DNA of 64,000 nt, taken from positions 656,001 to 720,000 of the forward strand of contig CAJNDS010001713.1 of the NCBI GenBank assembly GCA_905221605.1. Reading direction: 5' to 3'. A program made the position numbers and the translations under genes. Shown piece by piece: positions 11,945 through 21,468 of this stretch. This DNA comes from Symbiodinium natans (Eukaryota; Sar; Dinophyceae; Suessiales; Symbiodiniaceae). The number at the start of each line of letters is the position of its first letter. Within the stretch, counting starts at the first letter, position 1. A model generated the notes under the pieces. That model saw only the letters and a list, made by a program, of their open reading frames with translations. It searched no databases and was not told the origin of the DNA.

Positions 11945-12519
11945 ATGCACATGCAACCTTCCAAGGGAACGGGTGCCACGTATGTGGTGGAATATGAGAA
12001 GCATCCCAAGCTGAATGGCGAGTACGTCGAAGATGGCACCATGGAAGGCAAGCCCAAGTTCAAGCAACGAGGCGGCCGCGGCGTCATCTTCTACTCAGGC
12101 GGGCGACATTGCACGCTCTCTGCTTGGGATGGTTCGCTGCCGCTTCAGATGCTTTTACTGCGAGTCCGTTTCCGTTTTGTCTCGCGTCGCTTGCGAGAAG
12201 CATGTGCTCAAGCAGTGACGAGGGCGGATTGGAGCCTTCAAGGGGGGTTGGTGGGTAGCTGCCTCGAAGTTTGACTGAGTATCCAAAAGCTCAGTGCCAC
12301 GCAGGTAAGTGGGGCTGGGGGCACAGATGGTTCATCACCGATGAGGTGGGCCCGATCACGGTTGGGGTGAGTGTGTGCAAGTTTGTTGTCAAGCGCCTTT
12401 GGTGTAGAATGCTTGGATGTTCTCGGCATAACCTCGTTGGCATCAACAGGGCCCTTCCATCCACGATAAATCTCAATGCCCTGTGTAGTCTTGTGCAGCT
12501 GCCTAGCTCGATCAAGTGA
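11945..12519 (+). CDS. Array copy 3: small NG-Y domain protein with altered C-terminus
   Basis: Exon 1 11945-12098, GC-AG intron 12099-12304, exon 2 from 12305. The domain is intact (EYEKHPKLNGEYVEDG, KPKFKQRGG, GKWGWGHRWFITDE). Compared with copies 1, 2 and 4 a single base is missing after VCK (near 12380), so the frame misses the usual TAG and runs to 12519, giving about 122 residues with a basic tail. Whether that tail is real or the gene is decaying cannot be told. It shares the upstream block with copy 4. Confidence 0.6.
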
Positions 12520-14137
12520 CCCCTGCCAAGGCGAAATCCTACGGTGCTCGAGCGTTGTTTTTTTGGGTACGCCTTCGGGATAAAGTCTTGCGGCGCAGCC
12601 TAGGGAATGAGGAAGGCCTACGTAGGCAGCTTTTGAACGGTGGCAGGAGTGTCTGCTTGGCCCGAGTTGCCCGAGTCCTGTAGTGGGACTGTGCTTAAGC
12701 CCTAAAACGCTTAATAAGCTTTAAACGCATGCGGACTGGAAAGGGCTCCCAGCGAAACGTGCGGGGGCAAGGCCGAAAGATGCCGAACGCCGCACAAATA
12801 CCTGGAGACAGGAGTTTCTTTGTCATAGCAGCCATGTATAACGGAGGTGTTACAGTGTTTCTGTGAGGAACACAAGACTCGACAGTCGCTAAACTAAACA
12901 AAGTCACAGGCAAGGAGCCATCAGAACAAGAGGAGTCGCGAGCAAGAAGCTCATTCTCACAAAACCCCCCATCACTGCCCCCAAAGCATGGTGGCGCTTT
13001 TAGGGTTAGTTTTGGGGGCATTCGGGGCCTGGTTTGCAAGCTGCACGGATTGCGTGCGTGCCAGGACCCACCCAGAAGCTGGTTGTCTCGGCACCCGAAG
13101 TCGGAAAACGCTCCTTTGCCTCCTGAAGGGCTGTGGAGGGACGGAGTAGTTGGAGAGCCACAGCCGCTCATCCGCCGCAAGGATCCGGGGTGGTTGGCAT
13201 GGCGGTCGCCAAATTGGGGCCTGTGAAAGGGTTGCTTGGCCTTTCCCCTTCGTGCAAAGCTCCGCAGGAGGCGACCACGCCCACCACGAGCAGCACTCCC
13301 GTCCGCTGCTTACAGCTGCTTTTCAGTGTTCGCCTCAAGAACCCAAACTTACTTTAATGCAGGCGCATGTTCTTTTAACCCTTGTAGGATTCTTGTTGTG
13401 GGGTTCCGCAGAACAAGGGGAAGGTCAGGGTTTCGACTTTCGACCGACCTGCTTCGTGGAAAGGCACTCGCCGAGAGCTCCAGCACCACAGCGCCTTAGC
13501 CGCAGCTGCGGGGAAGAACTGGTTCCGGACGTCTCTTCGGGCTTGAGCTTCCTCAGTCCTAGAAACCTTCACCTCAAGCCACCTCTCTTAAGCCAAGACC
13601 CTAGCGGCTCGAGCGTGGTGCAGCACTCGCTTCTGCGGGGCGGGTGCTCGATTTGGGTTGGGTTGCGTGTTTCACTGATTTCACAAACTGCCGTTTCCAA
13701 GACCAAGCTTGTCGAGGTTTTCTGCGGGTTGTTGAAGTCTAGCGCCCAGGGTCAGGGCGCACAATCTTGAAGGCCACGGCGTAGATGTTTGGTGCGCCCC
13801 CCCCCCCGCCGGAGAAGCGGCTTCGTCGCTAAGGCACACGACTCCGACGACAGCACCACGGAGCTTTCGCCATAGAAGCAAAGCATTTTCCCACCCAAAG
13901 GATGGTTGGATGCTCAAAAGTTCTGGCGCCCTAAAACACCTGGATTCTCCAAAGGATACCTCATGGTACCTCCCTGATAGCTTCACTCTCTGCTGTTTCG
14001 TTTTGGTCCACCTTTGGAGCCCTGGGCTTCTGCCCGCCATGCTGCCTGACGAGTGTGTGAGAGCCGTTTTCTTCCTTTTCAAAGGCTGGTGCCCCTGGTG
14101 AGGGCACATCTCTTCAAGAATAGAGGGGCCTGTTTCT

Positions 14138-14601
14138 ATGCACATGCAACCTTCCAAGGGAACGGGTGCCACGTATGTGGTGGAATATGAGAAGCATCCC
14201 AAGCTGAATGGCGAGTACGTCGAAGATGGCACCATGGAAGGCAAGCCCAAGTTCAAGCAACGAGGCGGCCGCGGCGTCATCTTCTACTCAGGCGGGCGAC
14301 ATTGCACGCTCTCTGCTTGGGATGGTTCGCTTCCGCTTCGGATGCTTTTACTGCGAGTCCGTTTCCGTTTTGTCTCGCGTCGCTTGCGAGAAGCATGTGC
14401 TCAAGCAGTGACGAGGGCGGATTGGAGCCTTCAAGGGGGGTTGGTGGGTAGCTGCCTCGAAGTTTGACTGAGTATCCAAAAGCTCAGTGCCACGCAGGTA
14501 AGTGGGGCTGGGGGCACAGATGGTTCATCACCGATAAGGTGGGCCCGATGACGGTTGGGGTGAGTGTGTGCAGAGTTTGTTGTCAAGCGCCTTTGGTGTA
14601 G
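14138..14601 (+). CDS. Array copy 4: small NG-Y domain protein, two exons
   Basis: Exon 1 14138-14291, GC-AG intron 14292-14497, exon 2 14498-14601; 85 residues. Exon 1 is identical in protein to copy 3 over the domain. The intron ends CACGCAG before GTAAGTGG, which itself looks like a donor. I prefer the acceptor reading because GKWGWGHRWFITD completes the module and because copies 2 and 5 vary here by whole-codon changes (ATG, AGG for AAG). Confidence 0.65.
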
Positions 14602-16178
14602 AATGCTTGGATGTTCTCGGCATAACCTCGTTGGCATCAACAGGGCCCCTCCATCCACGATGAATCACAATGCCTTGTTTAACACTTGCGCAGCTGCCTA
14701 GCTCGATCAAGTGACCCCTGCCAAGGCGAAATCCTACGGTGCTCGAGCGTTTTTTTTGGGGGTACGCCTTCGGGATACAGTCTTGCGGCGCAGCCTAGGG
14801 AATGAGGAAGGCCTACGTAGGCAGCTTTTGAACGGGGGCAGGAGTGTCTGCTTGGCCCGAGTTGTCCGAGTCCTGTAGTGGGACTGTGCTTAAGCCCTAA
14901 AACACTTAATAAGCTTTAAACGCATGCGGACTGGAAGGGGCTCCCAGCGAAACGTGCGGGGGCAAGGCCGAAAGATGCCGAACGCCGCACAAATACCTGG
15001 AGACGGGAGTTTCTTTGTCATAGCAGCCATGTATAACGGAGGTGTTACAGTGTTTCTGTGAGGAACACAAGACTCGACAGTTGCTAAACTAAACAAAGTC
15101 ACAGGCAAGGAGCCATCAGAACAGGAGGAGTCGCGAGCAAGAAGCTCATTCTCACAAGACCCCCCATCACTGCCCCCAAAGCATGGTGGCGCTTTTAGGG
15201 TTAGTTTTGGGGGCATTCGGGCCTGGTTTGCAAGCTGCACGGATTGCGCGCGTGCCAGGACCCACCCAGCAGCTGGTTGTCTCGGCACCCGAAGTCGGAA
15301 AACGCTCCTTTGCCTCCTGAAGGGCTGTGGAGCGACGGAGTAGTTGGAGAGCCACAGCCGCTCATCCGCCGCAAGGATCCGGGGTGGTTGGCATGGCGGT
15401 CGCCAAATTGGGGCCTGTGAAAGGGTTGCTTGGCCTTTCCCCTTCGTGCAAAGCTCCGCAGGAGGCGACCACGCCCACCACGAGCAGCACTCCCGTCCGC
15501 TGCTTACAGCTCATTTTCAGCGTTCGCCTCAAGAACCCAAACTTTCATGCAGGCGCGTATTCTAAAAGACCCTTGTAAGATTCTTATTCTTATAGGCAAC
15601 CTACAAGCTTTTGACTTCTCTGGTGGGAGAGTTGTGGGGTTCACGCAAAACAAGGGGGAAGTTAAGGGTTTAGACTTTAGACCAAACCGCTTCGTGGAAA
15701 GGCACTCGGCGAGAGCTCCAGCACCACAGCGCCTTAGCCGCAGCTGCGGGGAAGAACTGGTTCCGGAAGGACGTGGCAAGGTAGTCTCTTCGGGCTTGAG
15801 CTTCCTCAGTCCTAGAAACCTCACCTCAAGCCACCTCTCTTAAGCCAAGACCCTAGCGGCTCGAGCGTGGTGCAGCACTCGCTTCGGCGGGCGCGGGTTG
15901 GTTGCGTATTTCACTGACTCACAACTGCTGTTTCCAAGACCAGGCTTGTCATTGTTGAGGTTCTTTGCGGGTTGTAGAAATCCAGCGTTCGGGGCTTGCT
16001 GTACCGTCTTGGTGCGTAGATGTTTGGTGCAGTCATCGGTAAGCCCGGAAGCCCCCTGAAGAAGCGGCCTTCGTCTCTAAGGCACGCTTCTCCGACGACA
16101 GCACAGCGGATCTTTAGCCACAGAAGCAAGACATCTTCCCAGCTATCCGATGGTTAGACTCTAAAAGGTTCTGTTTCC

Positions 16179-16605
16179 ATGGACATGCCACCTTCCAAGG
16201 AAGCGGGTGCCACGTATGTGGTGGAATATGAGAAGCACCCCGAGCTGAATGGCGAGTACGTCGAAGATGGCACCATGGAGGGAAAGCCCAAGTTCAAGCA
16301 ACGAGATGGCCGCGGCGTCATCTTCTTCACAGGCGCGGGGCATGGCACGCCTCCTCTGCCTTTGGACAATGCGCTCCGGATGCTTTGAATCTCGGGGAAG
16401 ACGTTGGCGGATTGGAGCCTTGAAGGGATGTTGCTGAGTGGCTGATAGTGGCTGCCCCGAGGTTACAAACAATTTCCCATACCCTCAGAAACGCCGGCGC
16501 CGCGCAGGTAGGTGGGGCTGGGGGCACAACTGGTTCATCGCCAATGAGGTGGGCCCCATCGCGCTTGGGGTGGGTGCAAAGTTTGTTGTCGGGGGTTTGG
16601 CGTAG
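16179..16605 (+). CDS. Array copy 5: diverged small NG-Y domain protein
   Basis: Exon 1 16179-16332, GC-AG intron 16333-16507, exon 2 16508-16605; 83 residues. It is the most diverged complete copy (KQRDGRGVIFFTG, then GRWGWGHNWFIANE), yet the reading frame and splice signals are intact. Several differences from the others are synonymous (CCG to CCC), as expected for a sequence under protein-level selection. The unit ends shortly after in G-rich and TTTAGGG DNA. Confidence 0.65.
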
Positions 16606-16899
16606 AGTGCGTGAATGTGCTCGGCGTAACCGCTTGAGAGTCACAAGCAAGAAGCAAGAACAACAAGAGGAGCAGCATGCAAGAGGTACACCCTAACCTG
16701 CCCCAAAGCATGTCTGTGCATAGTTTTTTTTGTTAACTGTCTTTTTTTGGGGGGGGGATTCGAGGGCTCCGGTTGAAAGCTGCAAGAAGTGTTCAGGATT
16801 TGTCCGAGTGCCAGGACCCACCCGACGGCTGGCTGGCCTTTCGCCCGGAGTCCGCACGCGAGGCTTTACCTCCCGAAGGGGCGTGCCTTGGGCACGAGA

Positions 16900-17845
16900 T
16901 GGGGGTTTTATAGGGTTTAGGGTTTATGGGGTTTAGGGTTTAGGGATTCCGAAAGTACCTGATTGGGGTCCTTAGCATAAGGGGATCCGACTATTTGGGG
17001 ATCTATACTGGGGCCCTATTTTCGAACCCCCTCCAAATGAACCCTAAAATTGGGGTCATAGACTCTATACTACTTTAATCCCTATTACGGTATATGGACC
17101 CTAAGCCCTCGTAGGGTTCTCTTGTTGGTCCCCGAGGTGGAAGGACGGTGCGCTTGCGCAGCCGGTGATCCGTCGCAAGGATGGCAGGATGCTGGGGTTT
17201 AGGGTTTAGGGTTTAGGGTTTAGGGTTTAGGGTTTAGGGTTTAGGGTTTAGGGATGCGTCGCCTTTGACGTGCTTGAACTCCTTGAAGCCTGAAACCCCC
17301 CCTCAAAATCCCAAACCCTCGTCAAAAGCTCATGTTGCTGACCCCCCGGGTCCCCGCAAAAAACAATTTAGGGTTTAGGATTTAGGGTTTAGGGTTTAGG
17401 GTTTAGGGTTTAGGGAAACCCCCACGGAAACCCTTCGTGCGAAGCTCCACAGGAGGTGACCGCGACCCAGCATTGAAGCAGCACTCCCGCGCCGCTGCTT
17501 GCACTGGTATGTTTAGGGTTTAGGGTTTCGGGTTTAGGGTTTAGGGTTTAGGGTTTAGGGTTTAGGGTTTAGGGTCCAGGGTTGCGTTCAAGAACCCAAA
17601 CCTGCTTTCATGTAGGCGCTCATTCTACGATCTCTTACAGTGTCCTTACTTGGCAACCTGCAAAAGTAGCCCTGGCGTCTCTGAAGGAAGGGTTGTGGGG
17701 TTCACAGAAAACAAGGGGTCTAGAAGTTTTGGGTTCAGGCTTAGCTGTCAGTCGTCAGCCGCCATGGTTTCAACAGCCCCTCTGATGACGAGCCCTGGAA
17801 CACAAAGAGAATTTCAGGTGCCCCGCTTTACACCTTCGCCAAGAC
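16900..17845. repeat. Degraded sixth unit invaded by TTTAGGG arrays
   Basis: Unit landmarks (GAAGCTCCACAGGAGGTGAC, CAAGAACCCAAACCTGC, a GGGTTCACAGAAAACAAGGG equivalent) remain in order from about 17436. TTTAGGG arrays sit at 16915-16945, 17195-17254, 17369-17416 and 17513-17577. The array at 17513-17577 lies exactly where intact units read CTTTTCAG|TGTTCGCC, a T-rich stretch ending AG. Confidence 0.7.
17028..17140. mobile_element. Family B TIR element
   Basis: The left end TCCAAATGAACCCTAAAATT and the interior GGGGTCATA...TACTACTTTAATCCC match the other family B copies. The right end is TAGGGTTCTCTTGTTGGTCC followed by CCGAGG. Confidence 0.6.
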
Positions 17846-18908
17846 ATAGTTTTGCGGTTACGCCCTGATTCATCGAACCCCACAAAAAAGGATCTCCGAT
17901 GTTTAGAACTATAAGAACCCCCTCTTCGAAGGATTTTTATTGGGGCTCGGGAGTGAGGGGCTGGGCTGAGGGATTGAGGGGGGAACGATTAGTTTATGCA
18001 GTTTTTGGGTTTGGGGCTTGGGGTTTAGGGTTTAGGGTTTAGGGCTTTATACAGTTTAGGGTGAAAAGGAGTTTCGGGGGTTGGTCGGAGTCAAGGATCG
18101 GAAAGTCTTCGTGGTGGCCGTTACAATTCAAGATTCTAATGCGAGAGAGTTTGAGTCGAAACCCGAAATGCCCTGAACCCACCTGCTCCCCAAACCCTAA
18201 ACCCTAAACCCTAAACCCTAAACCCTAAACCCTAAACCCTAAACCCCAAACCCCAAACCCCAAACCCTAAACCCTAAACCCTAAACCCTACGTTAACATC
18301 CTGTTCGCCCCTCCGATGTGGTGCCGCAGTCAGGCCGTGGGTTTCAGGCTTCAGCTCCCGCGACGTCTGAAGCCTTGGGGGCCACACGAACCCTGTAACT
18401 TCGGGGGGGCATATACCCTCTGTTTAGGGTTTAGGGTTATACGTAGCCCGACGAACCACGCGTTCGCCCCAAACGTCCTGCAGACATAAAGTCCTCCGAG
18501 CCTGTAGGCTGTAGATCAGATCTGCTGCAGCAGTTGCAAAAGTCCATGTAGGTAGGACATGCAAAACAGCCGGATCCTGCTGAGTCATAAGAAGGCCACC
18601 GCAAGCCACTGCAAGAAGGGCATCTACTTTCCATGGCGAACCCCGCCCCGAAGGGCCGATGTGGAGTTCTGGGGTCCCAGGCAATACGGTCGCTCTTGAC
18701 CGCTCGATCCCAGACCCTAGAATCCCCATTCAGGACTGTTAGTATACGGAGGAACATCCCTAAACGCTGAACCCTAAACCCAGTAAGGGAGAAACTCCTC
18801 TGAGTTTACAGAAGTCAAGTTGGTTAAGCCCCTTCCCTGCCTTGCCCCGCGAAACTCGTAACCGTGGTTTAGGGTTTAGGTTTAGGGTTTAAGACTCGTA
18901 TCCCGAAC

Positions 18909-19017
18909 TAAGGTTGTACCTCTAAGAGATTCCTCTTAGTGTACTTCCAATATGGCCCTTATATTCCCTTAGAGGATCTTTAAAGAGGGTTCCCAGAACC
19001 CAAGGGCACAACCTTAA
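18909..19017. mobile_element. TIR element with AAGGTTGT ends
   Basis: TAAGGTTGTACCTCTAAGAG on the left is mirrored by TTAGAGGATC and GGGCACAACCTTAAG on the right. About 109 bp, non-coding, lying between two TTTAGGG patches. Only one clear copy seen. Confidence 0.5.
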
Positions 19018-19489
19018 GGGTCCGAAAGTAGGGTTTAGGGTTTAGGGTTTAGGGTTTAGGGTTTAGGGTTTAGGGTTTAGGGTTTAGGGTTTAGGGTTTA
19101 GTGCAATGAGAATCCCTATCAATCCCTATTCAGGTAAAGGGCCAGAAAGCCACATGAACCCTGCAATTGGGGTCTTATACCCTCTGCTATAAGTAAATAT
19201 ATATATATATATATATATATAATCTCCTATTTAGGTCAAAAGGGTTTAGGGTCTAGGGTTTAGGGTTTAGGGGTTTAGGGTTTAGGGTTTAGGGTTTCCT
19301 GTGTATGGATGATACGCGCGTCCCGGCCTCAGCCCAGGGGTTAAAAAGGGTTTAGGGTTTAGGGGTAAGCTCTTTTAAGGTTCATTGAGTACCCCAAGGA
19401 AGGGCTGCCCTTTGCCTTCCAAACATGCCGCGAGGATGGAGCAAAACGATGTGGCTGGGGGGGATGGTGGGGGCTTGAACATGGACACT

Positions 19490-19675
19490 TAGGGTTTAGG
19501 GTTTAGGGTTTAGAGTTTAGGGTTTAGGGTTAGGGTTTAGGGTTTAGGGTTTAGAGTTTAGGGTTTAGGGTTAGGGTTTAGGGTTTAGGGTTTAGAGTTT
19601 AGGGTTTAGGGTTAGGGTTTAGGGTTTAGGGTTTATAGGGTTTAGGGTTAGGTTCAGGGTTTAGGGTGTAGGGAG
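19490..19675. repeat. TTTAGGG array with a 41-bp higher-order unit
   Basis: The order TTTAGAG, TTTAGGG x2, TTAGGG, TTTAGGG x2 repeats three times (about 19507-19633). The variant heptamers recur at a fixed spacing, so this array grew by duplicating a multi-heptamer block. Confidence 0.8.
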
Positions 19676-21468
19676 CTGCCGTTCTCTACTAAAGACATGG
19701 GCCTCCTGGCATGAAAAAAGCAGCCTCCAGGCTCCCAAAAAAGGCGCATGCAGACTCGATCCTCCGTAGCCTCCTGATGAGTGGACCGTCGGACCACTAC
19801 CTTGCCTGCTCCGTGCAAGTGCGAGCATCGAAAGCCAATTAAGTAGCCGTCTCTTTCTTTAGCCCTAAACCCTAAACCCTAAACCCTAAACCCTAAACCC
19901 TAAACCCTAAACCCTAAACCCTAAACCCTAAACCCTAAACCCTAAACCGTCAGGTCTTGAGGAGATGATTGCTGTAAGTGGGCATGAACCTTAGGGTTCG
20001 GATTCTTTGCCAGGAGGGCGTAAGGGATGTAAAGGGTCCCTTTGAAGCCTACGAAGGTCTCACTTGGGCCTGCCCTGAACCCTAATCCTGAAAGCCTTAT
20101 TTTTTAAAACTATGGGCCCTGACACTCCGTCCCCAAACCCTGAACCCTAACAACTGTTTGCCCTAAACCCTAAACTTAAACCCAGAAAAACCCCCATCCC
20201 TTGCCCTTTGATCCCACTCCTGGTCTGAGTGGTTGCGCTGAGGCCCTTGCCCTGGAAATCTGGAGGTCGGACGGCTCAAGGGGTTTAGGGGGTGTTTAGG
20301 GGGTTTTGGGTGGTTTTTTGGGGGGGTTTTTGGGGGGGGTTTGGGGGGTTTTTGGGGGGGTTTCGAGTTGAGGGTGGAACCCTGCTTTCCCTTCAAGAGG
20401 ATGGGCCCATGAGGCCGTATCCATGCTCAGTGGCCTTGCGCCCGCCATACGCCTTGTGAGCCCGCATGCCCCACCCAGCATCTTGGTAACACTGGCTTTC
20501 GCGACCCTTTTGGCTTTGTTGGGCTGCTCGGCTTTCTGAAAGCTTGTGGACTTCATGCAAGAGCAAACTACAGCACATCATTGCAGAACATGCAAGTAGT
20601 AGCCAGCGTTCAGCTGCAGAGTTTATAGAGTTGAGGGCCAAGGGTTCAGGCCTTCAAGAAGCCGAAGACTTGCTTATTGCTTCCAAAGAAAATGTGCGGA
20701 TCCTTTCCAAACCCGTCATGCGAGCATTGCGTTTGCCAATCGAGGGGGGTGGGAAGGCCCCCTCATTTGCGAACACAACGCTCCCAGGAAGTGTGTGGAC
20801 AAACTCACATGTCTTTTGACGCAGTTTCCTTTGACGGCCTTATGTACTTTAATGCGGGCTGGCAAAGGCTTGAGAGTGAGGTGGGCTTGGGGGACGATTC
20901 AAATTTGCAAACGCATTTGCGAACGCAACGTGCGTGACGGGTTTGGAAAAGATTTACGTTGCAGCGAAGCCTTCTTGATGGCAGAACGTTCCCTGAAGCA
21001 AGCTCGCGCAGTGTCTACACTTGAGGTTGGCGAGTGCAGCCACACACTTACAAAGAATATGCGGGTCATACGGCGACAAGGATTCGCATACCGTTCTGAT
21101 TACACGGTGCTCTCTCAAGTAAAGCAGGCTTGCGCAGCTTGGAGTTGGGTGATGGTGGGGGGGGGGGGGGGGCGGGGCGCGCCCTCCTCCTCTGCCCTGC
21201 AATCACCATACTTGCCTTTCGACAGCCTTCAGATGTTTTTGTTGAAGCAATGTCTCTTGTTGGCATGATGTTTTGTGCAGCAAGATCGCGTCGCGACAAG
21301 CAAAGTGGGCTTGGAGTAAACCCTGCGACCATTGGACAGGTCAACAAAGGTCCTCCATAGGTCACAGCCCTTAGCCCCCTTTCAAAGGGTATGGCATCCA
21401 GGCATGTGGTGTTTGGAGGCTCAAAGGAACTGCGGCTACTCAACCGAATGTTCCCGCTCTAGCTCAAG

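Larger units (their letters stand above)
7446..17840 (+). repeat. Tandem array of five 1.8-2.2 kb gene units plus a degraded sixth
   Basis: The anchor CGTGCAAAGCTCCGCAGGAG recurs at about 7446, 9211, 11026, 13251, 15445 and, diverged, 17436, so the units measure roughly 1765, 1815, 2225, 2194 and 1991 bp. All run in one direction. Each full unit carries one two-exon small gene. Differences are mainly indels: G or C runs near 11613 and 13797, and extra blocks in units 3 and 4. The last unit is interrupted by several TTTAGGG arrays. One-way tandem gene arrays are common in dinoflagellates; high similarity between units suggests recent duplication or gene conversion. Confidence 0.9.
17880..21460. 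other. Repeat-dominated region with few candidate exons
   Basis: TTTAGGG or CCCTAAA arrays lie at 18012-18042, 18190-18290, 18866-18890, 19027-19100, 19247-19298, 19490-19675 and 19861-19948, plus (TA)n at 19197-19222. Candidate exons are weak. One is a plus-strand stretch at about 18305-18380. Another is a Cys-rich minus-strand stretch at 18437-18650 (CPSCSG, CFACP, CNCC). A third is a plus-strand stretch at 19712-19840. At 20695-20950 there are two or three diverged copies of the 110-bp repeat found at 25068-25585. Confidence 0.5.

Noticed and set aside
9335-13572. Additional conserved open frames within the tandem units (for example around MKVSRTEEAQ or MAFPLRAKLRRR)
   Set aside because: They recur only because the units are duplicated; they are broken by indels in other units and lie outside the consistent two-exon gene.
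14498-14510. CAG|GTAAGTG as a 5' splice site in the tandem units
   Set aside because: It matches a donor, but the following codons (GKWGWGHRWFITD) complete the domain and vary by codon between copies, so it is better read as the acceptor side.
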